DNA of 64,000 nt. Source: RGIG3009 sp964390295. Lineage in GTDB: Bacteria; Bacillota; Clostridia; Oscillospirales; Acutalibacteraceae. Below are positions 17,450 to 25,647 of this stretch, one piece after another. The notes under the pieces are model-generated. The model was not told the DNA's origin. It saw only the letters and a program-made list of their open reading frames with translations, and made no database searches. Each line of letters opens with the position of its first letter. Position 1 is the stretch's first letter. The stretch spans positions 7,253 through 71,252 of the forward strand of contig CAYMHR010000004.1 of assembly GCA_964390295.1 (NCBI GenBank), written 5' to 3'. The translations under genes were made by a program, and so were the position numbers.

Positions 17450-18187
17450 ATGCAACTTGTGGATATGTTTTACGATCAAATTGAAGACGCGGTTCAGCGT
17501 AAGGTGCCCTTTATCATTCCCATCGGCACGCTGGAATATCATGCTCATCACGCCTCCTGCGGTACCGATACCATGGTGGTAACCGGGTGCCTTCGCGAGT
17601 TGGAAAAGGAAAAGGAAATCGTGGTATGTCCGCCGATTTGGTACGGCGTTGCGTCCTATGCGGTTTGCGAACCGAAGCCGAGCCATTTTCACGTGAACGA
17701 GGACACCTATGCGGCGTACGTTTACGACGTGCTGAAGTCCATGATTTACGCCGGTATTAAAAATATCTACCTGATTCCGCACCATCAAACGGAAAACGCC
17801 GGCTTGATGCCGATGACGATCGCCTGCCATAAGGCGGCCAAAAAGGTTACGATGGAGTATATGGAGGACACCCTCGGCAAGGGCTGGTGGGGTAGCGATG
17901 CCTATGCCAGCTACTATGAGAATTGCGGCACCGGCGATGATCCGTTTTCCTATATCAAGGTGATTCCGCTGATCGGGGCGGAGGCTCAGGTGAAATGCGG
18001 TGGCTTCGATCATGCCGGTAAGTGGGAAACGTCGCTGATGATGGGAACCTGGCCGGATCACGTGGACCTTTCGCGCTGTGCTCAAAACACCGAATGGTTT
18101 GCCGAAAGTGCCAAGGAAGCTTCGGCAGAAACCGGTGCTCACATGGTGAAGTGCACGCTGGAATGGTTGCGCGAAGCAATCGTGTAA
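17450..18187 (+). CDS. Creatininase-family metalloamidohydrolase
   Basis: 245 residues, the family size (creatininase, FAPy deformylase, mycofactocin MftE). The first metal motif reads GTLEYHAHHASCGTDT, matching the usual GSxEQHGPHLPLxTD, though QHG is replaced by YHA. Later HHQTENAG corresponds to the family GHGGN region, and DHAGKWETSLMM matches HAGxxETS with the metal Glu. Neighbours (an anion transporter upstream and tmcAL downstream) do not reveal a substrate. The altered first motif suggests a divergent subgroup with an unknown amide substrate. Confidence 0.82.
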   Translation: MQLVDMFYDQIEDAVQRKVPFIIPIGTLEYHAHHASCGTDTMVVTGCLRELEKEKEIVVCPPIWYGVASYAVCEPKPSHFHVNEDTYAAYVYDVLKSMIYAGIKNIYLIPHHQTENAGLMPMTIACHKAAKKVTMEYMEDTLGKGWWGSDAYASYYENCGTGDDPFSYIKVIPLIGAEAQVKCGGFDHAGKWETSLMMGTWPDHVDLSRCAQNTEWFAESAKEASAETGAHMVKCTLEWLREAIV

Positions 18188-18207
18188 TTGCCGATTGTCA
18201 TTGGATG

Positions 18208-18244
18208 GGAGACGCTCTTTATCGCAGAGCGTCTCCTGTTTTTT
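18208..18244 (+). terminator. Terminator of the creatininase-family gene
   Basis: Stem GGAGACGCTC (18208-18217) / GAGCGTCTCC (18227-18236) followed by TGTTTTTT. Confidence 0.88.
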
Positions 18245-18251
18245 ACGGAAC

Positions 18252-18277
18252 AAGGCGCACCCATCCGGGTGCGCCTT
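18252..18277 (-). terminator. Hairpin terminator of tmcAL
   Basis: Stem AAGGCGCACCC / GGGTGCGCCTT with a 4-base loop, 22 bp downstream of the tmcAL stop. The T-run is weak (TTGTT), so efficiency is uncertain. Confidence 0.65.
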
Positions 18278-18298
18278 GCGTTTGACAGCAATGAATTT

Positions 18299-19501
18299 TT
18301 ATTCGCGAATCAATCCTTGCGTGCAGTCGGTGCCGCAGGGGAGCGGCTTGGGAAAGGCTACGTTGTACAGATCGGTTACGTGATTTTCCAGCGCCCACAG
18401 CGTTTGACACGCTTCGCTGAGCTTGCCGACCTGTGAAGCACGGTACAGCAGGGGAACGTCGGGATGGGCGGCGGACAGAATTTCCTTGCCTCGTTCGTTG
18501 GCGGCAAGCACGCGCGCATAGGGCGGACGCGTAGAGGCGTAGCCGGCAGGAATATCCAGATATGCAGACCAAATGAGTCGGCGCACGCGCGTGAGCGGAT
18601 ACCGCTTTGTTTTGATACGTTCCTCCAGTTCCTCCAGACTTTGCGCGGTACGGGTTGCGTTGTAGGCCCGGTTTTCCAAGCCCTCGGCAATGCCCGGAAC
18701 CGCCTTCCAGTCGTCGACGGACAGAAGACGCAGACGTGAGAGAACGGCACGCTCCAGCAACTTGACGTCGGCGGGCAAACGTCCGTTTTGCGCCGCATCC
18801 GACAGCGCCGCGGCGGCGGGGGCGGGGAGATAGGGCAGGGCGTTGATCAGGCGATCGGCGGACAATAACGTTCGCAGATAGGAGGCCGATGCCACGTCGC
18901 CGATCGGTGCCAGCGAATCGTGTGCACTGCCCTGACGCGGGATGGTGAAGGGCTCGATCGGGCTGTTCAGTCGCTTTAATGCTTTCAAATATTCAACGCC
19001 GAGGACGTTGTTGGGCGTTTTTAAGACGGCGGCGGTGGTGGCACCGGCGATTTCCGCCAAAGCCTTGTACTGTGCTTCGGGAAACGAAATGCCGGATTCC
19101 ATGAAATATTTTAGCAGGGTAGCGTAACGGGGCGTTTCCATGACGGATACCACTCGCTGTAGTGGCGCCAATGTTCCGGCTTCGCTTCCGAAGCTGACGT
19201 GATCGACGCAACCGAGCGAATGCAGTAAGGACATCGCACCGAATGCGAAGCCTTCGGCGGAGGACAGGCACCACGGCGTCGGCAATTCCAGCACCAAATC
19301 GACACCACTGAGCAGTGCCATGCGTGCCCGGTCAAATTTAGACAGGATCGCCGGCTCACCCCGCTGAACAAAACTGCCACTCATGACGGCAACGATGTGC
19401 GTCGCTTCACAGCCGCCGTTATGCGCACGCGTTTTTTCCAAATGGTGGGCATGCCCGTTATGGAAGGGATTATACTCTGCTACAACACCGGCAACGTGCA
19501 T
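18299..19501 (-). CDS. tmcAL: tRNA(Met) cytidine acetate ligase (nucleotidyltransferase family)
   Basis: Makes N4-acetylcytidine at the wobble base of elongator tRNA-Met from acetate and ATP, via acetyl-AMP. 400 residues from ATG 19501, matching TmcAL (Bacillus YlbM). The nucleotidyltransferase signature GVVAEYNPFHNGHAHHL is at the N-terminus, followed by MSGSFVQRGEPAILSKFDRA and LVLELPTPW, and TRVRRLIWSAYLDI occurs in the C-terminal part. The frame stays open far upstream, antisense to ackA, but GGAGGTG before 19501 and family alignment fix the start. It is divergent from ackA, whose product makes acetyl phosphate; shared acetate metabolism is suggestive only. Confidence 0.93.
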   Translation of the reverse strand: MHVAGVVAEYNPFHNGHAHHLEKTRAHNGGCEATHIVAVMSGSFVQRGEPAILSKFDRARMALLSGVDLVLELPTPWCLSSAEGFAFGAMSLLHSLGCVDHVSFGSEAGTLAPLQRVVSVMETPRYATLLKYFMESGISFPEAQYKALAEIAGATTAAVLKTPNNVLGVEYLKALKRLNSPIEPFTIPRQGSAHDSLAPIGDVASASYLRTLLSADRLINALPYLPAPAAAALSDAAQNGRLPADVKLLERAVLSRLRLLSVDDWKAVPGIAEGLENRAYNATRTAQSLEELEERIKTKRYPLTRVRRLIWSAYLDIPAGYASTRPPYARVLAANERGKEILSAAHPDVPLLYRASQVGKLSEACQTLWALENHVTDLYNVAFPKPLPCGTDCTQGLIRE

Positions 19502-19538
19502 GTTTTGGAAACACCTCCGTGTAATTTTTGAAAAAGCC

Positions 19539-19567
19539 TTGAAAAAATCCAAAAATGGTATTATGAT
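19539..19567 (+). promoter_or_regulatory. Promoter of ackA
   Basis: TTGAAA (19539-19544), 17-bp spacer, TATGAT (19562-19567). Confidence 0.72.
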
Positions 19568-19621
19568 AAGTATATAGCATTTTATGACAAAAATCAATAC
19601 ACGAATGGGAGCACGGAACAC

Positions 19622-20815
19622 ATGAAAATTTTGGTTATCAACGCAGGCAGCTCGTCGTTGAAGTATCAGCTCATCGACATGGACGGCGAAAAGGTAGTCG
19701 CCAAAGGCTTGTGCGAGCGAATCGGTATCGATGGCCGCTTTACTCACAAGACCGGCGATGGCCGCGTCGTACAAAAGGAAGTGGCTATGCCGGATCACAC
19801 GACCGCGTTCGAGCAGGTGAAGCAAGCCCTGGTTTCCGGTGAGGGCAAGGTGGTCAACGACCTGTCCGAGGTAGCCGCCATCGGCCATCGCGTGGTTCAG
19901 GGCGGTGCCAAATACGATAAGTCGGTTCGCATCGATGAAGAAGTGCTGAAGGCGGTTCGTGAATATGAGGTACTGGCGCCGTTGCACAACCCGGCTTGCC
20001 TGAAGGGGATCGAGGCGGCGACCGCTGCTTTCGGTACCGAAATTCCGCAGGTTGCCGTGTTCGACACCGCTTTTCATCAAACCATGCCCGAAGTGGCCTA
20101 CCTGTGGGGCCTGCCGTATGAGTATTACGAAAAGTACGGCGTGCGTCGCTATGGCTATCACGGCACCTCGCACCGCTTTGTCAGCCAGCGTTGCTTCGAA
20201 CTGCTGGGCAAGCCGGACGGCAAGGACACCAAAATCATCACCTGCCATCTCGGTAACGGCTCGTCGTTGGCGGCGATTCGCGACGGCAAGGTGATCGATA
20301 CCACCATGGGCCTGACTCCGCTGGACGGCTTTTTGATGGGCACGCGCAGCGGCGCGATTGACCCTTCCGCCGTTACTTTCATTATGGAAAAGGAAGGCCT
20401 GACTCCGGAAGAAATGGATACCCTGATGAACAAAAAGTCGGGTATGTTGGGTATTTCCGGCGTTTCCAGCGACGACCGCGATATTACGGCGGCTATGGAT
20501 GCCGGCGATCCGCGTGCCAAGCTGGCATGGGATATGCGTAGTTACCAGATTTTGAAGTATATCGGCGGCTACGTTGCCGCGCTCGGCGGACTGGATGCGA
20601 TTGTGTTTACCGCCGGTATCGGTGAAAACCAGGATCGTTTGCGCGCCGAATTGCTGGAGGATTTGGCGTATCTGGGCGTGAAGCTGGATGCCGAAGCCAA
20701 CAACGTTCGCGGTCAGGAACGCGAGATCACGACGCCGGATTCGGCTGTGCGCGCGTTTATCATTCCCACCAACGAAGAATTGGTGATTGCCCGTGATACT
20801 AAAGCATTGATCTAA
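19622..20815 (+). CDS. ackA: Acetate kinase
   Basis: Interconverts acetyl phosphate + ADP and acetate + ATP, the ATP-yielding step of acetate fermentation. 397 residues, the canonical length. ASKHA-fold motifs are present: KILVINAGSSSLKYQ at the N-terminus, HRVVQGG, the catalytic Asp in VFDTAFHQTMP, RYGYHGTSHRFV, HLGNGSS and the Arg in DGFLMGTRSGAIDP, with FTAGIGEN near the C-terminus. Codons look adapted for high expression. No pta is adjacent. Confidence 0.98.
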   Translation: MKILVINAGSSSLKYQLIDMDGEKVVAKGLCERIGIDGRFTHKTGDGRVVQKEVAMPDHTTAFEQVKQALVSGEGKVVNDLSEVAAIGHRVVQGGAKYDKSVRIDEEVLKAVREYEVLAPLHNPACLKGIEAATAAFGTEIPQVAVFDTAFHQTMPEVAYLWGLPYEYYEKYGVRRYGYHGTSHRFVSQRCFELLGKPDGKDTKIITCHLGNGSSLAAIRDGKVIDTTMGLTPLDGFLMGTRSGAIDPSAVTFIMEKEGLTPEEMDTLMNKKSGMLGISGVSSDDRDITAAMDAGDPRAKLAWDMRSYQILKYIGGYVAALGGLDAIVFTAGIGENQDRLRAELLEDLAYLGVKLDAEANNVRGQEREITTPDSAVRAFIIPTNEELVIARDTKALI

Positions 20816-20823
20816 CGTTGCCG

Positions 20824-20862
20824 AAAAAGCCTGTGGCACGGAATTCGCGCCACAGGCTTTTT
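20824..20862 (+). terminator. Terminator of ackA
   Basis: Stem AAAAAGCCTGTGGC (20824-20837) / GCCACAGGCTTTTT (20849-20862), ending in a T-run. Confidence 0.9.
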
Positions 20863-20904
20863 GTGTTTGAGCCATCGTTTTTTGATAAAACGCGGAAGTT
20901 TCTG

Positions 20905-20933
20905 CTGACAAAGCGAAAAAACTTTGCTATAAT
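20905..20933 (+). promoter_or_regulatory. Strong-looking promoter directed antisense to the DUF378 gene
   Basis: CTGACA (20905-20910), 17-bp spacer, TATAAT (20928-20933). Transcription from about 20940 would run into the 3' end of the DUF378 gene in antisense. No plus-strand coding sequence with a convincing ribosome site follows. Confidence 0.6.
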
Positions 20934-20989
20934 CAAAGTGATCAAAGGTCGTGCTGTCGGCAAGAGGTGGCACGGACGTTGCGATACGG

Positions 20990-21199
20990 TTAGTCGCTTT
21001 CCTCCAGCATGGGCTGGCGATGGCGAAACAGCAGAGAGATGCACCAAACGCCGGCCAAAGCAACCAGCGTATAGATTACGCGGCTGACGGTTCCGTCCTG
21101 TCCTCCGCCGATCCAGGCGACCAAGTCGAATTGAAACAAACCGATACTGCCCCAATTGAGTGCGCCGATGATGACTAAAATCAAAGCGATGGTATCCAT
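20990..21199 (-). CDS. DUF378 family small membrane protein
   Basis: 69 residues from ATG 21199 (GGAAAGGTGG at a spacing of 8; an upstream GTG lies inside that site). Two transmembrane helices: about 2-25, with the DUF378 hallmark LVIIGALNWGSIGLFQFDLVAW, and about 40-60 (VSRVIYTLVALAGVWCISLLF). Function is unknown for the family; Bacillus YuzA is a relative. Upstream is a sporulation-type promoter rather than a housekeeping one, suggesting forespore expression. Confidence 0.88.
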   Translation of the reverse strand: MDTIALILVIIGALNWGSIGLFQFDLVAWIGGGQDGTVSRVIYTLVALAGVWCISLLFRHRQPMLEESD

Positions 21200-21245
21200 G
21201 ATACTGACCACCTTTCCGTGTTACTTGTATCGTTTGACGTACCGC

Positions 21246-21274
21246 TAGTATGTACCGTTTGCCGAAGCTTATAC
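21246..21274 (-). promoter_or_regulatory. Candidate sigma-G (forespore) promoter of the DUF378 gene
   Basis: Minus-strand GTATA (21270-21274), 17-bp spacer, CATACTA (21246-21252), close to the sigma-G pattern GHATR-N17/18-CATWHTA. I found no competing TTGACA/TATAAT pair here. Confidence 0.55.
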
Positions 21275-21290
21275 ACAGCAAAATGCTGTG
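21274..21290. repeat. Perfect inverted repeat abutting the -35 of the DUF378 gene
   Basis: CACAGCA (21274-21280) / TGCTGTG (21284-21290) with a 3-base centre. It overlaps the first base of the candidate -35 element by one position, a location suitable for a regulator site. Confidence 0.6.
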
Positions 21291-21388
21291 AATTTCGGCG
21301 CGGCAAGCGGAATGTTTACAAATCTTTCATACACTGCTTTGAAAACGTTGTATCATAATAGTATCGTGTACAAGGGTGAAGGAAAACT

Positions 21389-22273
21389 ATGTTCGGATAT
21401 GTGAAGGTCTATCAGCCGGAGCTGAAGATGGGCGAATTTGAGCAGTATCGCGGCTTGTATTGCTCGCTGTGCCGGCGCTTGGGAAAACGATACGGCTGTA
21501 CGACGCAAATGACGCTCAGCTACGACATGACGTTTCTGGTGCTTCTGGAAATGGCGATGGCGGAGGGCTGTGTCGGCTTTCACAAAGCGCGTTGCCCGTA
21601 TAACCCGCTGAAGAAAAGAACGTGTTGCGGCGACAATCCGGCGTTGGACCGTTGTGCGGATGCCTCGGTGCTGTTGGTGTATCACAAAACGAGGGATACG
21701 GTTGCGGACGGCGGATTTTTCAAGCGGAATGCGGCGCGGCTGGCCTTGCTTCCGGCCTCTCGACATCGCCGTCGGGCCGCAGCGCTTCAGCCGGAAATGG
21801 ATCGTGCCGCGACGCGTTACGTTGATCGGCAGGCGTCCGTGGAGGCGGCACGCAGTGCCTCTTTGGACGAGGCGGCGGAACCAACGGCCGAGCTGTTGGC
21901 ATTTCTTTGCTCACAAACAGCGGCGGACGAGCGGCAACGTCGCGTGCTGGAACGCTTCGGCTATTGTCTGGGACGTTGGATTTATTTAATGGATGCCGCT
22001 GACGATCTCCGGGATGACAACCGAACCGGCAATTATAATCCGCTATTGGAATCGCTTCGCCCGGCAATCGCCACGGAGGAACAGCTTACGGCGTGCCGCG
22101 AGCGTGTGCGGGCGTCGTTGAACGCCTCGTTGGCGGAATGTAAGGCGGCGTACGAATTGTTGGATATTCGTCGATTTGACGGTATTTTGCGCAATATTTT
22201 GGAATTTGGGATGATGAACGCACAGCAATCGGTGCTAAACGGCGTACCCCAAGACAGGCTACAGGAGGTTTAA
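21389..22273 (+). CDS. DUF5685 family protein, uncharacterised
   Basis: 294 residues, mostly helical and without obvious transmembrane segments. The N-terminal GYVKVYQPELKMGEFEQY, the cysteine pair in GLYCSLCRR and the later CPYNPLKKRTCC match the DUF5685 pattern; DDLRDDNRTGNYNPLL near residue 205 resembles an Asp-rich metal-binding or prenyltransferase-like helix. An Asp-rich DAADDLRDD within an all-helical protein is reminiscent of trans-isoprenyl synthases, but this is inference. It ends 3 bp before a J-domain gene, so both are co-transcribed. Biochemical role unknown. Confidence 0.75.
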   Translation: MFGYVKVYQPELKMGEFEQYRGLYCSLCRRLGKRYGCTTQMTLSYDMTFLVLLEMAMAEGCVGFHKARCPYNPLKKRTCCGDNPALDRCADASVLLVYHKTRDTVADGGFFKRNAARLALLPASRHRRRAAALQPEMDRAATRYVDRQASVEAARSASLDEAAEPTAELLAFLCSQTAADERQRRVLERFGYCLGRWIYLMDAADDLRDDNRTGNYNPLLESLRPAIATEEQLTACRERVRASLNASLAECKAAYELLDIRRFDGILRNILEFGMMNAQQSVLNGVPQDRLQEV

Positions 22274-22276
22274 CCG

Positions 22277-22873
22277 ATGAAAGACCCGTATCAGGTATTG
22301 GGCATCAGCCCGAATGCGACTGACGATGAGGTGAAGGACGCGTACCGTCAGCTGGCACGGAAATATCACCCGGATAATTACGGCGACAATCCCTTATCGG
22401 ATCTCGCCAAAGAAAAAATGCAGGAGATCAACGAAGCCTACGATACGATAATTCGTGAGCGTCGCTCCGGCAGAAAATCACACAATCAGTATCAAGGTGC
22501 GGCCGGTGGTTCGCACTATGCCGACATCCGCAACCTGATCCGTACCGGCCGCACGGCGGATGCAGAAACGCTGCTCGACGGTGTTCCGGCGCCTTCGCGG
22601 GATGCGGAATGGTATTTTCTGAAGGGCAGCGTGCTGTACAAAAAAGGCTGGCTGGACGAAGCGTACAATCACTTTTCCACGGCAACGCGCATGGACCCCG
22701 GCAATATGGAATATCGTGCGGCGTATAACCAACTGGAGCGTCAGCGCCAGACAGGTGCCTACCGTGCCGGTCCGTCCGGCAACGGCTGTAGTGCCTGCGA
22801 TATGTGTCAGGGCTTGATTTGCGCGGATTGCTGTTGTGAAATGATGGGCGGCGACTTGATCCGTTGTTGCTGA
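22277..22873 (+). CDS. J-domain protein with cysteine-rich C-terminal tail
   Basis: 198 residues. An N-terminal J domain (about 1-65) has the HPD motif in KYHPDNYG, which stimulates DnaK ATPase. A TPR-like helical part follows (about 85-150, DAEWYFLKGSVLYKKGWLDEAYNHF). The last 30 residues carry nine cysteines, including CSACDMC and CADCCC. It lacks the Gly/Phe region and zinc-finger layout of true DnaJ, so it is a specialised co-chaperone. It is 3 bp downstream of the DUF5685 gene, pointing to a dedicated client. The Cys tail could bind metal or form disulfides. Confidence 0.85.
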   Translation: MKDPYQVLGISPNATDDEVKDAYRQLARKYHPDNYGDNPLSDLAKEKMQEINEAYDTIIRERRSGRKSHNQYQGAAGGSHYADIRNLIRTGRTADAETLLDGVPAPSRDAEWYFLKGSVLYKKGWLDEAYNHFSTATRMDPGNMEYRAAYNQLERQRQTGAYRAGPSGNGCSACDMCQGLICADCCCEMMGGDLIRCC

Positions 22874-22894
22874 TCGAATGGGAGTGAAGGTTGC

Positions 22895-23440
22895 GTGAAA
22901 CGTTCGGCACGAATTGCATGGAGCGGTTTGATGGCCGCTCTTTCCTTGGTGTGCCTGTTGCTGACGGTGTTTCCGTTTGCGACCTACGCATTGCCGGCCT
23001 TGGCGTCGGTGTTTCTTATGCCGGTCGTTATTGAATGTGGCGCGCGTTGGGCTACCGCCGTCTATGCGGCAGAGGCCTTGGTGGCGTTGCTCATCACGCC
23101 GGATATCGAGGCCAAGCTGTTGTTCGTCGCCTTTTTCGGCTACTATCCCATCTTGAAATCGCTCACCGAACGAAGCCGGTTTCGTTGGCTGGAATGGCTC
23201 GGCAAGCTGGTTGTATTTAATGCCGCCGTTGTCGTAGCCTATGCGGCGCTGTCGATTCTAGGCTTTTCATTGGAGGTTTTCCGCTTTGGTGCTCTCGCGT
23301 TGCCGCTGTGGACGTTTTTGCTGGCGTTTTTGCTGGCCGGTAATGTGATTTTCGTACTGTACGATTTGGCGCTTACGCGGTTGTTGCCGCTGTATTTCAG
23401 TCGTTTCCAGCCGTTGCTCCGTCGAATTTTTCGCGGATAG
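22895..23440 (+). CDS. Hypothetical polytopic membrane protein
   Basis: 181 residues beginning with GTG (GGGAGTGAAGG upstream). About six hydrophobic segments are visible: roughly 8-28, 30-47, 54-70, 73-88, 105-125 and 133-162. The size and topology resemble small transporter or S-component-like proteins, but I recognise no signature. It follows the J-domain gene by 21 bp and appears to complete a three-gene unit. Function unknown. Confidence 0.7.
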   Translation: MKRSARIAWSGLMAALSLVCLLLTVFPFATYALPALASVFLMPVVIECGARWATAVYAAEALVALLITPDIEAKLLFVAFFGYYPILKSLTERSRFRWLEWLGKLVVFNAAVVVAYAALSILGFSLEVFRFGALALPLWTFLLAFLLAGNVIFVLYDLALTRLLPLYFSRFQPLLRRIFRG

Positions 23441-23443
23441 GGC

Positions 23444-23472
23444 TTGCTTTTTTTTGAAAAAAGCGTTACACT
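23444..23472 (+). promoter_or_regulatory. Promoter of the RpiR-cmk-ispH/rpsA operon
   Basis: TTGCTT (23444-23449), 17-bp spacer, TACACT (23467-23472). Confidence 0.6.
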
Positions 23473-23509
23473 GAACTGGATTTAATTTCACTTTCAGTAA
23501 AGGCTTGTG

Positions 23510-24403
23510 ATGACGTTGAAAATCGATCTCATCGCGCACATTTCCAAACAAATGCCGGAGTTTTCCAAGGGGCAGCGTTTAATCGCCGCCTATATTCTGG
23601 AGCACTACGATACCGCCGCTTTTATGACGGCGTATTCTTTGGGCGAAGCGGTGGGCGTCAGCGAATCCACCGTGGTTCGCTTTGCCACGGAGCTGGGCTT
23701 TTCGGGGTATCCCCGTCTGCAAAAGGCGATGCAGGAGCTGGTTCGCAGTAAGCTGACCAGCGTACAGCGCGTGGAGGTTACCCGCGCCAGAATGCAGGAT
23801 GACGAAGTGTTGGACAACGTCATGTCCTACGATATGTCGAACATTCGTCAAACCTTGGCCGAACTGGACCCGGCGGTGTTTAACGCCGCGGTGGAAGCAC
23901 TGGTTCACGCCCGGCGGGTGTATGTGTTCGGCGCCGGAAGCTGTCGCGCACTGGCGAGCTTTACGGCATACTATCTCAAATTGTTATTGCCGGATATTCG
24001 GCTGATCAGCACCTCCAGTGAAACGGAAATTTTGGAAGAAATGTTTCCGATCAGCGAGGAGGACGCGATTATCGGCTTGAGCTTTCCCCGGTATTCCAGC
24101 AAAGCGGTCAAGGCGGTGCACTTTGCTCATTCGCGCGGTGCCAAGGTGATCGCCATCACCGACAGTCTGCGTTCGCCGATTTCCGATTTTGCTTCCTGCC
24201 TGCTGTTGGCGCACAGCGATATGGCAACCATCGTGGATTCCCTGGTCGCTCCGTTGAGCGTGATCAACGCCCTATTGGTGGCCATCTCGTTGAAGCGAAT
24301 GGATGCGAACCGCGCCATGCTGACCGAACTGGAGACGCTGTGGGATACCTACCACGTGTATCAGCCCACCGAAAAGCAACCGACGGAGTCGGCCCATGAA
24401 TGA
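23510..24403 (+). CDS. MurR/RpiR family transcriptional regulator
   Basis: 297 residues from ATG 23510. An N-terminal RpiR helix-turn-helix (about 1-77, with SLGEAVGVSESTVVRFATELGFSG split across the recognition helices) precedes a SIS domain (about 120-250) with VYVFGAGSCRALASF and GLSFPRYSSKAVKAV, which binds a sugar phosphate effector. No sugar-uptake genes adjoin it. It instead heads an operon of cmk, plsC, ispH-rpsA and, further down, rpiB. The stop overlaps the next gene by 8 bp. Effector unknown. Confidence 0.92.
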   Translation: MTLKIDLIAHISKQMPEFSKGQRLIAAYILEHYDTAAFMTAYSLGEAVGVSESTVVRFATELGFSGYPRLQKAMQELVRSKLTSVQRVEVTRARMQDDEVLDNVMSYDMSNIRQTLAELDPAVFNAAVEALVHARRVYVFGAGSCRALASFTAYYLKLLLPDIRLISTSSETEILEEMFPISEEDAIIGLSFPRYSSKAVKAVHFAHSRGAKVIAITDSLRSPISDFASCLLLAHSDMATIVDSLVAPLSVINALLVAISLKRMDANRAMLTELETLWDTYHVYQPTEKQPTESAHE

Positions 24404-25631
24404 GTCGTTGCACGTGGTGGTCGTCGGCGGCGGTGCCGCCGGTCTGATTGCCGCCGGATTTGCCGCTCGCCGGGGGTATCGCGTTACTGTGGTCGAACGC
24501 AACGAACGCCCGGCACGCAAGGTGATGATCACCGGCAAGGGACGTTGTAACGTTACCAACGAATGTACTCCGGCGGAGTGCGTGGAGCAGGTCCCCGGAA
24601 ACGGCCGGTTCCTCTATAGCGCTTTTTCGGCGTTTTCGCCGCAGGATACCATGGCACTGTTTACCGACCTGGGTGTTCCGCTCAAAACCGAGCGCGGTCA
24701 TCGGGTGTTTCCTGTTTCCGACAAAGCCGTCGATATCGTGGATGCGCTTGTTCGATTTGCCCGTGCCGGCGGTGTCAAGCTGATGACCGGGCGCGTTTCC
24801 CGCCTGTTGCTGGAAGATAACGTCTGCTGTGGCGTTGAGCTGGAGGATGGCCGTCGGTTGTCCGCTTACGGCGTGATCGTGTGTACCGGCGGTTGCTCGT
24901 ATCCCGTTACCGGTTCTACCGGGGACGGCTATGCGTTGGCACGCCAGGCGGGTCATACGGTGATTCCACCGCGCCCGTCGTTGGTCCCTTTGGAAATTCG
25001 GGAAGCCTTTTGCCGTGATTTGCAGGGACTGTCTTTGCGCAACTGTACGTTGACCGTTACCGATTCCGTAACCGGCAAGGTGGTTTTTCACGAGCTGGGG
25101 GAAATGCTGTTTACTCACTTCGGCGTATCCGGCCCGTTGGTGTTGAGCGCCAGCGCCGTGATGCGTGATATGGCGCCGGAGCGATATCGTTTGTCGATCG
25201 ATCTGAAGCCGGCTTTGACCGCAGAACAGGTTGACGCGCGATTGGTTCGGGAGCTGGGTGTCAAGCCGAACGCCTGTGTCGGTAACGCCATGGCCGCTGT
25301 GTTGCCGCGCTCAATGATCGCTCCGCTGTTGAATCTGGCGGAATTGGCAGGGGAGACACCGTGCCATGCGGTTTCCCGCGCGGAGCGGTTGCGCTTCGGC
25401 GCAGTGCTGAAGGCGGTGCCGCTGACGGTTTCCGGCTTTCGCCCCTTGGCGGAAGCCATTGTGACCGCGGGTGGTGTCAGCACGCGTGAGCTGAACAGCA
25501 AGACCATGGCCTCGCGACTGGTCAGCGGTCTGTCGTTCGCCGGCGAGGTGATCGACGTGGACGCCTATACCGGAGGCTTTAATCTGCAAATTGCTTTTTC
25601 TACCGGTGCCGCTGCCGGAAATCATATTTGA
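24396..25631 (+). CDS. BaiN/HI0933-family FAD-dependent oxidoreductase
   Basis: 411-residue flavoprotein. The dinucleotide-binding GGGAAGLIAAGFAARRG is at about 12-28, followed by VERNERPARKVMITGKGRCNVTN, the diagnostic family motif. GCSYPVTGSTGDGY lies mid-protein and the C-terminal GEVIDVDAYTGGFNLQIAFSTG closes the FAD site. Relatives include YhiN of Escherichia coli and BaiN, reported to reduce bile-acid intermediates; most members have no assigned substrate and the family is nearly universal in Firmicutes. It overlaps the RpiR gene by 8 bp. Confidence 0.9.
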   Translation: MNESLHVVVVGGGAAGLIAAGFAARRGYRVTVVERNERPARKVMITGKGRCNVTNECTPAECVEQVPGNGRFLYSAFSAFSPQDTMALFTDLGVPLKTERGHRVFPVSDKAVDIVDALVRFARAGGVKLMTGRVSRLLLEDNVCCGVELEDGRRLSAYGVIVCTGGCSYPVTGSTGDGYALARQAGHTVIPPRPSLVPLEIREAFCRDLQGLSLRNCTLTVTDSVTGKVVFHELGEMLFTHFGVSGPLVLSASAVMRDMAPERYRLSIDLKPALTAEQVDARLVRELGVKPNACVGNAMAAVLPRSMIAPLLNLAELAGETPCHAVSRAERLRFGAVLKAVPLTVSGFRPLAEAIVTAGGVSTRELNSKTMASRLVSGLSFAGEVIDVDAYTGGFNLQIAFSTGAAAGNHI

Positions 25632-25647
25632 AGGACGTTGAGGGGAC

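Noticed and set aside
19502..20911. Upstream extension of the tmcAL frame over ackA
   Set aside because: Homology and a good ribosome-binding site place the start at 19501; the extension is antisense to ackA.
20940..21000. Resemblance of GTGCTGTCGGCAAGAGGTGG... to the Alu domain of the large bacterial SRP RNA downstream of a strong promoter
   Set aside because: The S-domain loop (CAGGTCCGGAAGGAAGCAGC type) is absent downstream and the region lies in the DUF378 coding sequence on the other strand.
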